A stretch of 64,000 nt of DNA from Myxococcus dinghuensis (GTDB lineage: Bacteria > Myxococcota > Myxococcia > Myxococcales > Myxococcaceae): contig NZ_JAKCFB010000001.1 in the NCBI RefSeq assembly GCF_024198235.1, positions 310,001-374,000 on the forward strand, read 5' to 3'. Positions within the stretch are counted from its first letter, which is position 1. Each line of letters begins with the position of its first letter. The translations under genes and the position numbers were made by a program. This document shows positions 34,872-43,851 of the stretch, piece after piece. Below the pieces are notes generated by a model. It saw nothing but the letters and a program-made list of their open reading frames with translations. It was not told where the DNA came from and did not search any database.

Positions 34872-35883
34872 GAAGGCCTACGAGATTCGCGATGGCTTCG
34901 GGCTGGACAAGCTGGTGCTCGGGGAGCGGCCGGACCCGACACCCGGTCCCTTCCAGGTGCGGGTGCGCGTGACGGCGACGAGCCTGAACTACCGCGACCT
35001 GATGATGGTCGAGGGCCGCTACAACCCGAGGCAGAAGCTGCCCCTCATTCCCAACTCGGACGGGGCGGGCGTGGTGGACGCGGTGGGGCCGGGGGTCACG
35101 AAGGTGAAGCCAGGGGACCGGGTGGTGGCGCTGTTCTCCCAGGCGTGGCCGGCGGGAGAGCCCACGCGCGCCGCGCAGATGAACACGCTGGGCGGACCGC
35201 TGGATGGAGCGCTCGCGGAGTTCATGCTGCTGCACGAGGACGGGGTGTTTCCCACGCCCGCGTACCTGTCCGACGAGGAGGCCGCGACGCTGCCCTGCGC
35301 CGCGCTCACGGCGTGGAGCGCGCTGGTGACGCAGGGTGGGGTGAAGGCCGGCGACGTGGTGCTGGTCCAGGGCACCGGCGGCGTGTCGCTCTTCGCGCTG
35401 CAGATTGCCCGGCTGCTGGGGGCGCGCGTCATCCTGACGTCGAGCCGCGACGACAAGCTGGAGCGGGCGAAGGCGCTCGGCGCGCACGAGCGTATCAACT
35501 ACGCGACGACGCCGGACTGGGACAAGGCGGCGCGAGCCCTCACTGGCAACGCGGGCGTGGACCACGTCGTGGAGGTGGGAGGCGCGGGCACGTTCGAGAA
35601 GTCGCTGCGTGCGGTGCGGCCCGGCGGCACGGTGTCCGTCATCGGCGTGCTCAGCGGTGGCGCGGGGGCGGTGCCGCTCACGTCCATCCTGATGCAGAAC
35701 CTGCGCGTGCAGGGCATCTTCGTGGGGCACCGCCAGGGCTTCGAGGCGATGGCGCGCGCCTTCACGCTGCACGCGGTGCGGCCGGTGGTGGACCACGTCT
35801 TCGCCTTCTCCGAGGCCGTGCGCGCCTTCGAGCACCTCAAGAGCGGCGCGCACTTCGGGAAGGTCGTCATCCGCGTGGGCTGA
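34870..35883 (+). CDS. Zinc-type-ADH/quinone-oxidoreductase family enzyme (NADPH)
   Basis: The 337-aa protein belongs to the medium-chain dehydrogenase superfamily. It shows SLNYRDLMMVEGRY, PNSDGAGVVDAVG, PGDRVVALF, LPCAALTAWSALVTQG, the nucleotide-binding VLVQGTGGVSLFALQIA, and FAFSEAVRAFEHLKSG near the end. The zinc-binding Cys/His residues of true alcohol dehydrogenases are absent, as in the NAD(P)H:quinone oxidoreductase branch. It probably reduces quinones or enones with NADPH in the cytoplasm. Its ATG is on the opposite strand to, and overlaps, the annotated ATG of the cytochrome gene. It is convergent with the RIO kinase, separated by a strong hairpin. Confidence 0.88.
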   Translation: MKAYEIRDGFGLDKLVLGERPDPTPGPFQVRVRVTATSLNYRDLMMVEGRYNPRQKLPLIPNSDGAGVVDAVGPGVTKVKPGDRVVALFSQAWPAGEPTRAAQMNTLGGPLDGALAEFMLLHEDGVFPTPAYLSDEEAATLPCAALTAWSALVTQGGVKAGDVVLVQGTGGVSLFALQIARLLGARVILTSSRDDKLERAKALGAHERINYATTPDWDKAARALTGNAGVDHVVEVGGAGTFEKSLRAVRPGGTVSVIGVLSGGAGAVPLTSILMQNLRVQGIFVGHRQGFEAMARAFTLHAVRPVVDHVFAFSEAVRAFEHLKSGAHFGKVVIRVG

Positions 35884-35904
35884 GCCCGTCGCGGCCCGGG
35901 GAGA

Positions 35905-35937
35905 CACGGCCCGCGCGTGACCGCGCGCGGGACCGTG
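35905..35937. terminator. Bidirectional hairpin between convergent genes
   Basis: The arms CACGGCCCGCGCG and CGCGCGGGACCGTG pair over 13 bp with one bulged base and a loop of about six. It sits midway between the stop codons of the oxidoreductase and RIO kinase genes, so it is placed to end transcription from both sides, although no T-run is present. Confidence 0.6.
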
Positions 35938-35952
35938 GGACCGCTGATGGGC

Positions 35953-38397
35953 TCAGGAGCCCGTCTCCGTGGGGCCCGGGTCGGACGGGTTGTTCGACCG
36001 GGCGACGTAGGAGACCTGGGGACTGGAGCGCTGGCCGCGCCCTCCCGACCCGCGATTGCCGTTGCCGCGCGGCTGACGTGGACCCTGGTTGTTGGGGCGG
36101 AACTCCCGCTCGGAGGGGCCTCCGGCGCTGGGAGGGGTGCTGGTGGCGGAGCGCATCTCGACGACGGGCGCGTTGCCCCGCCCGCCGTTGCCACGCCACT
36201 CGCCCCGAGGAGGACGGCCGTTGCCCGGTCCACGCGGCTCGTCACCCACTGGGCGCCGCGTGTCCGGATGTCCCGGGTTGCCGTTGAGCGCGTCCGGAGA
36301 CGACGGACCCTCTGCGCGGAACGGTGCGTCTCCGCCGCGTGGGGCGTCGTGCGCGGGACGGCCGTTGCCATTGGCGGGGGGGCCGCCATTGCGGCGCTCG
36401 TCGCGGGGCGGGCGACCATTGCCATTGAACCGTGCGTCGTTGCCACGCGGAGGCCGGCTGTTGCGTCCGGGGTTCGACGGTGGACGACCGTTGCCCTCGA
36501 AGGACGTGCCCTGCGACTGCTCGTCTGGGGCGCTGGCCGTGCCGTTCGTGTGCCGGGGTTCGTTCGCGGGGCGGTGCGTGTTGCCGCCCTCGCGGCGTCC
36601 CATCTGGGGCGGACGGGGACCTCCGTTGCGGGGCGCGTTCGGGCTCTGGCCTCCACGCACCTCGTTGGAGGCGGAGCGTCCGTTGCCGCCACGCGCGTCG
36701 TTGGAGGCGGGGTGTCCGTTGGCTCCGTGCGTGTCGTAGCCGGAGGCTGGGCGTCCGTTGCCGCCGCGCGCGTCGTTGCTGGCTGGGCGTCCGTTGCCGC
36801 CACGCGCGTCGTTGCTGGCGGGGTGCCCGTTGGCTCCGTGTGTGTCGTAGCCGGAGGCTGGGCGTCCGTTGCCGCCGCGCGCGTCGTTGCTGGCTGGGCG
36901 TCCGTTGCCGCCACGCGCGTCGTTGGAGGCGGGGTGTCCGTTGGCTCCGTGCGTGTCGTAGCCGGGGGCGGGGCGTCCGTTGCCGCCACGCGCGTCGTTG
37001 GAGGCGGGGTGTCCGTTGGCTCCGTGTGTGTCGTAGCCGGGGGCGGGGCGTCCGTTGGCTCCGCGTGTGTCGTTGGTGGCGGGGCGTCCGTTACCGCCAC
37101 GCGCGTCGTTGCTGGAGGCGGGGCGTCCGTTGCCGCCACGCGCGTCGTTGCTGGAGGCGGGGCGTCCGTTGGCTCCGCGTGCGTCACTGCCGGGAGCAGG
37201 GCGTCCGTTGGCTCCGCGTGTGTCACTGCCGGGAGCGGGGCGTCCGTTGCCGCCACGCGTGTCGTTGCTGGCGGCGGGGCGTCCGTTGCCGCCACCACGC
37301 GCGTCTGTTCCCGCCGGGCGCGGCCCGTTGCCACCCATGGGGCGCGCGCCCTGGGGCGCCGGGCGGTTGTTGCCGAATCGCGGCGGTGGACGTCCACCGG
37401 GTCCCCGGTTGCGGCCTCCGCGTGGCGCGGGCGCCGCGGGGGGCTTGCCGCGCTCGCCGCCGCCCTGTCGCAGGACCAGGGCCTCCAACTCGAGCAGCTC
37501 TGCCTCGGCGGCCTCCTCGGGCGTCATGGGGGGCTTGGGAGCGGCCTCGACCACGGGTTCCACCGGCGCCGCGCGGAAGTCGCGGCGGGGCTCTCCTCCG
37601 TCGAAGCGGTTGCCTCGCGGCCCGCCCCGGCCATTGCGCCGGGGGGCGTCACGGAAGTTGCCGGACGGCACGAACTCCGGCGTGAGGTCCCGCCGCACGT
37701 ACGCCTGCCAGATTTCACCCGTGTCGCCGTGCGCGCCGCGCAGCCAGGGCGCGAAGCCCGCGAGGAACTCGCGCACGTTGTCCAGGTCGCGCCGGAAGTA
37801 GAACTCCGCGCGGTTGTTGCGCGCGGCGGCCACCGTCTGCGGGAAGTCGATGATGGTGGGCCCGCCGGAGCCCATGAGGATGTTGTACGGCGACAGGTCG
37901 CCGTGGATCAGGTCCGCGCACAGCATCTGGATGACCTGGGCCCGCAGGTCCAGGTACATCGCCTGCGCGTCCTCCGGCGTCGCCGGGGGGGCCTCCACGA
38001 GCCGGGGGGCCGGGTGACCCTCCGCGTCGAGCACCAGCTCCATCAGGAGGATGCCCTCGTAGAACATCACCGGCGTGGGGACGCGGACGCCCTGGGCGTG
38101 CAACTTGTAGAGCGAGTCCGATTCGGCGCTCTTCCACGCCTCCTCGGCCGCCTCCTGTCCGAAGCGGCTGCCCTTCTCCATGGCGCGGCGGGTGCGGGAG
38201 TTGCGGACCTCGCGGCCCTCCCGGTAGCCCACGTTGTTGCGGAAGTTGCGCTCGTGGCGCTCCTTGTACAGCTTGGCCGCGACCACCTGGCCGGCGTGCT
38301 GGACGAGCCACACCTCTGCCTCCTTGCCGGTTTTCAACTGGCCGATGACGGCCTCGATGATTCCGTCGGCGAGGAGGGTCTCTAGCGATTCATTCAT
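35953..38397 (-). CDS. RIO-family kinase with a long disordered NGRP-repeat tail
   Basis: The 814-aa protein has a RIO-type kinase domain at about 10-260: TGKEAEVWLV (23-32), ATP-binding Lys42 in AAKLYK, HGDLSPYNIL (catalytic Asp167, Asn172) and the metal-binding Asp184 in IIDFPQ. RIO kinases/ATPases act in small-subunit ribosome maturation in archaea and eukaryotes; the bacterial role is unknown. From about 270 the chain is disordered, rich in Gly, Asn, Arg and Pro, with RGG-like motifs and 17 tandem 12-13-residue units. Similar tails bind RNA or drive condensates; that is an inference here. The ATG reads MNESLE. The repeats make long antisense frames that are not genes. Confidence 0.88.
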   Translation of the reverse strand: MNESLETLLADGIIEAVIGQLKTGKEAEVWLVQHAGQVVAAKLYKERHERNFRNNVGYREGREVRNSRTRRAMEKGSRFGQEAAEEAWKSAESDSLYKLHAQGVRVPTPVMFYEGILLMELVLDAEGHPAPRLVEAPPATPEDAQAMYLDLRAQVIQMLCADLIHGDLSPYNILMGSGGPTIIDFPQTVAAARNNRAEFYFRRDLDNVREFLAGFAPWLRGAHGDTGEIWQAYVRRDLTPEFVPSGNFRDAPRRNGRGGPRGNRFDGGEPRRDFRAAPVEPVVEAAPKPPMTPEEAAEAELLELEALVLRQGGGERGKPPAAPAPRGGRNRGPGGRPPPRFGNNRPAPQGARPMGGNGPRPAGTDARGGGNGRPAASNDTRGGNGRPAPGSDTRGANGRPAPGSDARGANGRPASSNDARGGNGRPASSNDARGGNGRPATNDTRGANGRPAPGYDTHGANGHPASNDARGGNGRPAPGYDTHGANGHPASNDARGGNGRPASNDARGGNGRPASGYDTHGANGHPASNDARGGNGRPASNDARGGNGRPASGYDTHGANGHPASNDARGGNGRSASNEVRGGQSPNAPRNGGPRPPQMGRREGGNTHRPANEPRHTNGTASAPDEQSQGTSFEGNGRPPSNPGRNSRPPRGNDARFNGNGRPPRDERRNGGPPANGNGRPAHDAPRGGDAPFRAEGPSSPDALNGNPGHPDTRRPVGDEPRGPGNGRPPRGEWRGNGGRGNAPVVEMRSATSTPPSAGGPSEREFRPNNQGPRQPRGNGNRGSGGRGQRSSPQVSYVARSNNPSDPGPTETGS
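36649..37287 (-). repeat. 17-unit coding tandem repeat in the RIO kinase tail
   Basis: The block is 639 bases and encodes 17 units of 12 or 13 residues (213 residues in all). Units are of types NGRPASNDARGG, NGHPASNDARGG and NGRPASGYDTHGA. Within it a 111-base (37-codon) higher-order unit of one 13-mer plus two 12-mers recurs, for example with copies offset by exactly 111 bases around 36741 and 36852. Confidence 0.9.
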
Positions 38398-38839
38398 TCA
38401 GAGGCGGAAGTCCCAAGAATCATGGGCGGGTGAAACCAGATGGCGCGCGGGGCGGCCCTACTCGCAGCGCGCGCGGCGGCATGTGAACATCTCGAAGGCC
38501 CCTCTTGCTACCGCCAAACCAGGACGAGCGGCCAGGAGAACTGGCGCCAGACCCACCCTCAGTCTGGAGGCCGGGCTTTCCCGGCATCAAGCGCCCCCCG
38601 GGAGGGGTGGGTCAATGCTGACCAATCGAGAATCTCTCCGGAGCCTCGCCGGGCTGCCCGGGCGTCGACCAGGCGACAGGGATCATCGCCTCCGGGACGG
38701 GGGACCTGGGAGGTGGGGTGGAGGGGAGGGCTCCGGGTGGGGACGGCACATGGCCGCCGCGAGGACCCGGACGCGGGGGGACTGCCGACCCGCACCGTGA
38801 GAGCGCTACGATGCGCGCCGCCCAGGAGGGGACTCACCC
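38398..38839. other. Divergent intergenic region of 442 bases
   Basis: This lies between the divergent starts of the RIO kinase and the H1-like/EF-hand gene, so it should contain promoters for both. A short inverted repeat (CCAGAC / GTCTGG) sits near 38548-38570. I see no supported gene, tRNA or riboswitch in it. Confidence 0.5.
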
Positions 38840-39535
38840 ATGGCTACGAAGAAGCGCAAGTCGAGTGCTGCGAAGAAGTCATCCCTGCGTACCTCCACCG
38901 CGAAGAAGGCGACCACCCGGAAGGCGGCGGCGAAGAAGGCCGGCGCGCGCAAGTCCGCCGTGAAGAAGGCCGGCGCGCGCAAGTCGGCCGCGAAGAAGGC
39001 CCGCGCGAAGAAGGCGGCCCCGGCCACGCGGACGTCCGCCGTGAAGAAGGCCGGCGCGCGCAAGACGGCGGCGAAGAAGACGGGTGCGTCCGCCACGAAG
39101 CGGGGCACGACTCGCAAGGCTCCCGCGGCGAAGAAGTCGACGCGCACCGCGGGCCCCAGCTCGCCCCGGCTGGCCGTCGCGCGCGAGACGCCCGACGTGG
39201 AGCTCTCCTCCGTGTCGTGGGAGTCGCGCCCCGTCACCGGCGACCCCGACCTCGAGCAGGTGGAGACCACGTCCGCGGGCCTCCAGCCCCTGGCGCCCGA
39301 GCACGCCGCCGTGGACGAGCTGACCAGCTCCGGCAACGAGCTGCTCGACATCTTCCAGCGCTACGACCGCAACCGCACCGGCTCCATCGAGCGCGCCGAG
39401 TTCGCGCGCCTGCTGGAGGCGCTGGGGCAGAACGTCACCGACGAGGAGCTGGAAATCGCGCTCGACATCGTCGACACCGACAGCACCGGGAAGATCTCCT
39501 GGATCGAATTCAAGACGTGGTGGACCAGCCGCTAG
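38840..39535 (+). CDS. Histone-H1-like basic tail fused to an EF-hand pair
   Basis: The 231-aa protein has two unlike halves. Residues 1-110 are built of Lys/Ala/Arg repeats (AAKKAGARKSAVKKAGARKS), like bacterial histone-H1-like DNA-binding proteins and eukaryotic H1 tails. Residues 160-231 form two canonical EF-hand loops: DRNRTGSIERAE (176-187) and DTDSTGKISWIE (212-223), with the Ca2+-ligating positions 1, 3, 5 and 12 all suitable. Residues 111-160 are a linker. No signal peptide is present, so it should be cytoplasmic and nucleoid-associated. I infer a DNA-binding protein that could respond to Ca2+. The ATG follows a GAGGGG ribosome site. Confidence 0.85.
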   Translation: MATKKRKSSAAKKSSLRTSTAKKATTRKAAAKKAGARKSAVKKAGARKSAAKKARAKKAAPATRTSAVKKAGARKTAAKKTGASATKRGTTRKAPAAKKSTRTAGPSSPRLAVARETPDVELSSVSWESRPVTGDPDLEQVETTSAGLQPLAPEHAAVDELTSSGNELLDIFQRYDRNRTGSIERAEFARLLEALGQNVTDEELEIALDIVDTDSTGKISWIEFKTWWTSR

Positions 39536-39702
39536 GTCGGGTCCCCGGCCCGGACACCCGGGGGCGACACGGCCTGGGAGTCCTCCCGGGCTCGTGCTCC
39601 CAGCGCAGGAATCACGAGAAAATGGGGGCCTTCCTGGGTTCCGGATTCGTCATTGGTGACGGGAGACCCAGGTGACCTAGACTCCAGGGGGCAGGGGGAG
39701 CC

Positions 39703-42477
39703 TTGTCCGACCTGGCGTCCAGAGCCCATACGACGGTCTTCGAGTACGCGCGCGACGCGGTGCTCGTGCTCGACGCTGCGCTCGTCATCCGGGATGCGAA
39801 CCGGGCGGCGGAGCGCATCTTCGGGCCGAGGACCGGGTTGGTGGGCCTGCCCGTCGCGCAGGTCCTCCCCGGTTGGCGCGCTCCCGAGGCGCGTGGCGCG
39901 GGGGAGCCGCCCCACGAGACGGAGCTGGCGGGACAGCACCCGGGGGGCGAGGGTGGCGCCTACTACCTGCGGGTGCTGTCGCTGGCGCAGCTCGACGAGG
40001 CGGGACAGCCGCTGGGCTGGGTGCTCCAACTGCACGACATGCGGGGCAGCCTGGAGGTGGAGGCCTCCATCCGGCAGCAGAAGGAGTTCTTCGAGGGGGT
40101 GGTGCGCAACAGCCCGGTGGCCATCGTCACCATCACCCGCCAGTTCATCGTCCTGTCGTGGAATCCCGCCGCCGAGCGGCTCTTCGGGTACACGCCGCAG
40201 GAGGCGCTCGGCAAACACATCTTCGAGTTGATCGCGTCGGAGGACACCATCCTCCCGGAAGCACGCAAGGCGCAGCGCGACGTCATCCAGCGCGGCCGTG
40301 CGCACTCCGTCACCCGGCGGCTGCGCAAGGACGGCACCGTGGTGGACGTGGAGCTCTTGGCGCTGCCCGTGTCGGTGGGGGGACGCCAGCTCGGCTTCAT
40401 CGCCATCTACCACGACATCACCGACCTGCAGCGCGCCCGCCAGGCGGCCGAGTCCGCCAACCAGGCCAAGAGCCTGTTCCTGGCGACGATGAGCCATGAA
40501 ATCCGCACGCCGATGAACGCCGTCATCGGCATGACGGGGCTGCTGCTGGACACGAACCTGTCGGGCGAGCAGCGCGAGTTCGTCTCCACCATCCGCCAGA
40601 GCAGCGAGGCGCTCCTCACGCTGCTCAACGACGTGCTCGACTTCTCCAAGATCGAAGCCGGGCGCTTCGAGACGGACCTGTTCCCGTTCGACCTGCGGCA
40701 GTGCGTGGAGTCCGCGCTGGAGCTGCTCGCGGTGCGCGCGAGCGAGAAGGGCCTGGAGCTGGGCTCGGACATCGCGCCGCACGTGCCGCAGGTGGTGGTG
40801 GGCGACGCGTCGCGCCTGCGCCAGGTGCTGCTCAACCTGGTGGGCAACGCGCTCAAGTTCACCGAGCAGGGTGGGGCGGTGGTGTCCGTGGACGGAGGGC
40901 GCCGCTCGGAGGCGCCGGACGCGCCCTGGGAGCTGACGTTCTCCGTGCAGGACTCCGGGCCGGGCATCCCGACGGAGAAGCAGAAGGGCTTGTTCCAGCC
41001 CTTCAACCAATTGGACGTGTCGGTGGCCCGTCGCTTCGGCGGCACGGGGCTGGGGCTGGCCATCTCCAAGCGGCTGGTGGAGGCCATGGGGGGCCGCATC
41101 TGGGTGGAGAGCGAGGGCGTGCCGGGACGTGGCACCACCTTCTCCTTCTCCCTCATCGTCACCGCCGCGTCCCAGGCCCCCTCCGGCTACCGGCGCGAGC
41201 AGGCGACGGTCCTCCAGGGGCGCCGTGTGCTCATCGTGGACGACAACGCCATCAACCGGCGGCTGCTCGGGCGGCAGTTGCAGTCGTGGGGGGCGGAGAC
41301 GGTGGAGGCGGGGTCGGGGATGGAGGCCCTGACGAAGTTCCAGTCCGGGACGCGCTTCGACCTGGCCCTCATCGACCACCAGATGCCGGGGCTCGACGGG
41401 CCGACGCTGGCCGCGCGCATCCGGGAGCGCGAGGACGGCCGGGCGCTGCCCATGTTGCTGCTCACCTCACCGGGGCGGCGCGCGGTCCCTCCGCCGGGGC
41501 TGTTCCGCGGCGTGCTGTCACGACCGATGAAGGCCTCCCAGCTCCACGACACGTTGATGTCGTGCTTCGCCCAGGACGTGGCGCGCGTCGCCCCGCCGGC
41601 CGTGGAGGGGCAGCCCCCTCCGCGCGACAGGCCCGGGGACCGCGTCCCGCTGCGCATCCTGCTGGTGGAGGACAACCCCACCAACCAGCGGCTGGCGTCG
41701 CTGATGCTGGACCGGCTCGGGTATCGCGCGGAGACGGCGGCCAACGGGCGCGAGGCGGTGCAGTGGACGCTGCGCATGCGCTTCGACGTGGTCCTCATGG
41801 ACCTGCAGATGCCGGAGATGGACGGCCTGGAGGCGACCCGGCAGGTGCGCCGGGAGCTGCCTCCCAACGTGCAGCCCTGGGTCATCGCCATGACGGCGAA
41901 CGCCATGGACTCGGACCGCGAGCAGTGCTTCGCCGCGGGCATGGACGACTTCCTCACCAAGCCCATCCGGGTGGAGTCGCTGACCGCCGCGCTGCTGCGC
42001 TGCCAGACGCCGCGCCCCGAGGGGGGCGTGCGCGGCCGGCGGGAGCCGGCGCCCGTGGAGGTGCCCGCGGCGGACGTGGACGTCGTGCCGCAGTCGGCGC
42101 GAATCCCGGGGCTGCAGACGGAGGCGCTCGCGAGGCTGTGGCGGGAGCTGGGCTCGCAGGCGGGGCAGATCCTCCCGGAGCTCATCGACACCGCGCTGCA
42201 GAGCATGCCGGGCGTGCTCGAGGAGGCCTACGAGGCCCTGTCCCGGGACCACGCGGACGACCTGGGGCGCGCGGCGCACACCCTCAAGTCGAACGCGGCC
42301 TGGTTCGGGCTCTCCGCCCTGGAGGTGCGCTGCCGCGACATCGAGCTGCGCGCGGACCGGGGGGAGCTCGCGGGCCTGCGGGAGCGGTTGGACCGGGCGA
42401 GCGTGGAGCTGGACGAGGCCCGCCGGCTCTTGTCCCTGCTGCGCGAGAGCGTGCTGTCGCCCTCGCCCCGCTCGTGA
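39703..42477 (+). CDS. Hybrid sensor histidine kinase (PAS-PAS-HisKA-HATPase-REC-REC-Hpt)
   Basis: The 924-aa protein starts at a TTG with GGGGGAG upstream. Domains in order: PAS at about 10-115 and 128-245, HisKA with phospho-accepting His265 (MSHEIRTP), HATPase with N box LLNLVGNALKF and G boxes DSGPGIP and GGTGLGLAIS, REC1 with Asp558 (LIDHQMPG), REC2 with Asp700 (LMDLQMPEMDG), and Hpt with His859 (AAHTLKSNAAWFG). This is a complete BarA-like phosphorelay with no membrane segment, so the input is cytoplasmic. No separate output regulator gene is adjacent, which means the final receiver must be elsewhere. Confidence 0.95.
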   Translation: MSDLASRAHTTVFEYARDAVLVLDAALVIRDANRAAERIFGPRTGLVGLPVAQVLPGWRAPEARGAGEPPHETELAGQHPGGEGGAYYLRVLSLAQLDEAGQPLGWVLQLHDMRGSLEVEASIRQQKEFFEGVVRNSPVAIVTITRQFIVLSWNPAAERLFGYTPQEALGKHIFELIASEDTILPEARKAQRDVIQRGRAHSVTRRLRKDGTVVDVELLALPVSVGGRQLGFIAIYHDITDLQRARQAAESANQAKSLFLATMSHEIRTPMNAVIGMTGLLLDTNLSGEQREFVSTIRQSSEALLTLLNDVLDFSKIEAGRFETDLFPFDLRQCVESALELLAVRASEKGLELGSDIAPHVPQVVVGDASRLRQVLLNLVGNALKFTEQGGAVVSVDGGRRSEAPDAPWELTFSVQDSGPGIPTEKQKGLFQPFNQLDVSVARRFGGTGLGLAISKRLVEAMGGRIWVESEGVPGRGTTFSFSLIVTAASQAPSGYRREQATVLQGRRVLIVDDNAINRRLLGRQLQSWGAETVEAGSGMEALTKFQSGTRFDLALIDHQMPGLDGPTLAARIREREDGRALPMLLLTSPGRRAVPPPGLFRGVLSRPMKASQLHDTLMSCFAQDVARVAPPAVEGQPPPRDRPGDRVPLRILLVEDNPTNQRLASLMLDRLGYRAETAANGREAVQWTLRMRFDVVLMDLQMPEMDGLEATRQVRRELPPNVQPWVIAMTANAMDSDREQCFAAGMDDFLTKPIRVESLTAALLRCQTPRPEGGVRGRREPAPVEVPAADVDVVPQSARIPGLQTEALARLWRELGSQAGQILPELIDTALQSMPGVLEEAYEALSRDHADDLGRAAHTLKSNAAWFGLSALEVRCRDIELRADRGELAGLRERLDRASVELDEARRLLSLLRESVLSPSPRS

Positions 42478-42555
42478 GACTCCTCGGACGGGGCCGGTCA
42501 GCCCCTCGCGGCATCCTCCGTCCCTGGGCGACGCCGTGACACCCGGAGGCAGGCG

Positions 42556-43851
42556 ATGAGCGATTCTCCAACGGATTCCCCGCGCGCGGACGGCCCGCGC
42601 ATCCGGGGCTTGGAGCAGGTGGACCGGCTGTCGGTGCCCCTGCCGCATGGCACGGAGGTCACCACGCGCGTGGAGCGCCTGGCCTCCGGAGGTCGCCGCA
42701 TCCCCCAGGGCGTGGTGGGCCGGGTGGTGCGCGCGCACGACGGCGGGTTCGACGTGCAGATCGTCGGCGTGGGCGAGGTGTGGTTCGCGCGGGATGAGCT
42801 GGTGCCCCGTCGCCCGGGGCAGGTGCAGTTCGCCCGGCGCCGCGAGGCGGCCTGGAGCGCGCTGACGCCCTGTGTGGTGCTGGAGACCCGCGTGGGCAGC
42901 CACGCCTGGGGACTGGCCAACGAGCACTCGGACGTGGACGTGCGGGGCGTCTTCGCGCTGCCGCTGCCGTGGACCTTCGGGTTGACGCAGGCCCCGGTGG
43001 ACCTGGTGAGCGCGGACGGGAGCACCACGTACTGGGAGGTGCGCAAGCTGGTGGAGCAGGCGCTGCGCGCGGACCCCAACACGCTGGAGACGCTGTTCGT
43101 CCCCGGCGCGAGGGCGCTCGACGTCGTCGGCGAGTGGTTGCTCGCGGAGCGCGAGGCGTTCGTGTCCAAGGCCATCTTCGGCAGCTTCGGCCGCTATGCG
43201 ATGAGCCAGCTCGACAAGCTCACGCGGAGCCAGCGCCTGGCCGAGCACCGCGACCTGCTCCTGGCGTGGCTGTGCGAGGAGCCGGCGCCCGACCTGGACG
43301 AAGTGGCGCGGCGGCTGGCGGCGGTGTCTCCCCGGAGCGCCACGTCGGAGGACAACGCGCTGCTGGCCGCGAAGACGTACGTGAAGCAGCTCTACCGCTC
43401 GCTGTGGGACCAGGGGTTGCTGACGGCCAACGACTTCGCGGCGCTCACGGCGTACGCGCGTGGGGGAGGGCAGCGTCCGCCGTCCGCGCGCGAGCTGCGC
43501 CCGAAGAACGCCTACAACCTGCTCCGGCTGGTCTCCACGGCCACGGGCTGGCTGCGGCACGGCGAGCCCACCTTCGAGGCGACGGGCGCGCTGAAGGCGC
43601 GACTGCTCGACATCAAGGGCGGCAAGGTGCCGTTGGAGGAGGTGCTGCGGGACGCGGAGGCCCTGGCGCCGGAGTTGGAAGCGGCGCAACGCGACAGCCG
43701 CCTGCCGGAGCACCCGGACTTCGCCCGCGCGGATCGCCTCCTGCGCCGCGTGGGGGAGGAGCTGGCGCACCGCTGGGTGACGAAGGCGCCGGGCCCGCTG
43801 GGCCGGGACGCGCCGGAGCCCCCGGCCATGGAGTGGAGGGATCCGGAATGA
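42556..43851 (+). CDS. RlaP-type nucleotidyltransferase with N-terminal SH3-like domain
   Basis: The 431-aa protein carries the DNA-polymerase-beta-superfamily signature GSHAWGLANEHSDVDVRGVF around residues 115-134, with the two metal-binding Asp residues, and a helical C terminus. This fits the RlaP (RNA-repair pathway polymerase-beta) family. The first 100 residues (TTRVERLASGGRRIPQGVVG, GFDVQIVGVGEVWFARDEL) look like a small SH3/KOW-type beta-barrel that could bind RNA. Its stop overlaps the start of a second nucleotidyltransferase of the same superfamily by four bases (ATGA), so they are coupled. It likely adds nucleotides or processes RNA ends; the substrate is unknown. Confidence 0.8.
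   Translation: MSDSPTDSPRADGPRIRGLEQVDRLSVPLPHGTEVTTRVERLASGGRRIPQGVVGRVVRAHDGGFDVQIVGVGEVWFARDELVPRRPGQVQFARRREAAWSALTPCVVLETRVGSHAWGLANEHSDVDVRGVFALPLPWTFGLTQAPVDLVSADGSTTYWEVRKLVEQALRADPNTLETLFVPGARALDVVGEWLLAEREAFVSKAIFGSFGRYAMSQLDKLTRSQRLAEHRDLLLAWLCEEPAPDLDEVARRLAAVSPRSATSEDNALLAAKTYVKQLYRSLWDQGLLTANDFAALTAYARGGGQRPPSARELRPKNAYNLLRLVSTATGWLRHGEPTFEATGALKARLLDIKGGKVPLEEVLRDAEALAPELEAAQRDSRLPEHPDFARADRLLRRVGEELAHRWVTKAPGPLGRDAPEPPAMEWRDPE

Noticed and set aside
36649-37287. Regular repeats suggestive of a CRISPR array
   Set aside because: Units are 36-39 bases without unique spacers and stay in the reading frame of the RIO kinase; no cas genes nearby.
35917-38385. 822-aa plus-strand open frame opposite the RIO kinase
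   Set aside because: Its repeats of VGSVRVVAGG type are the antisense reading of the RIO tail; no start signal or known fold.
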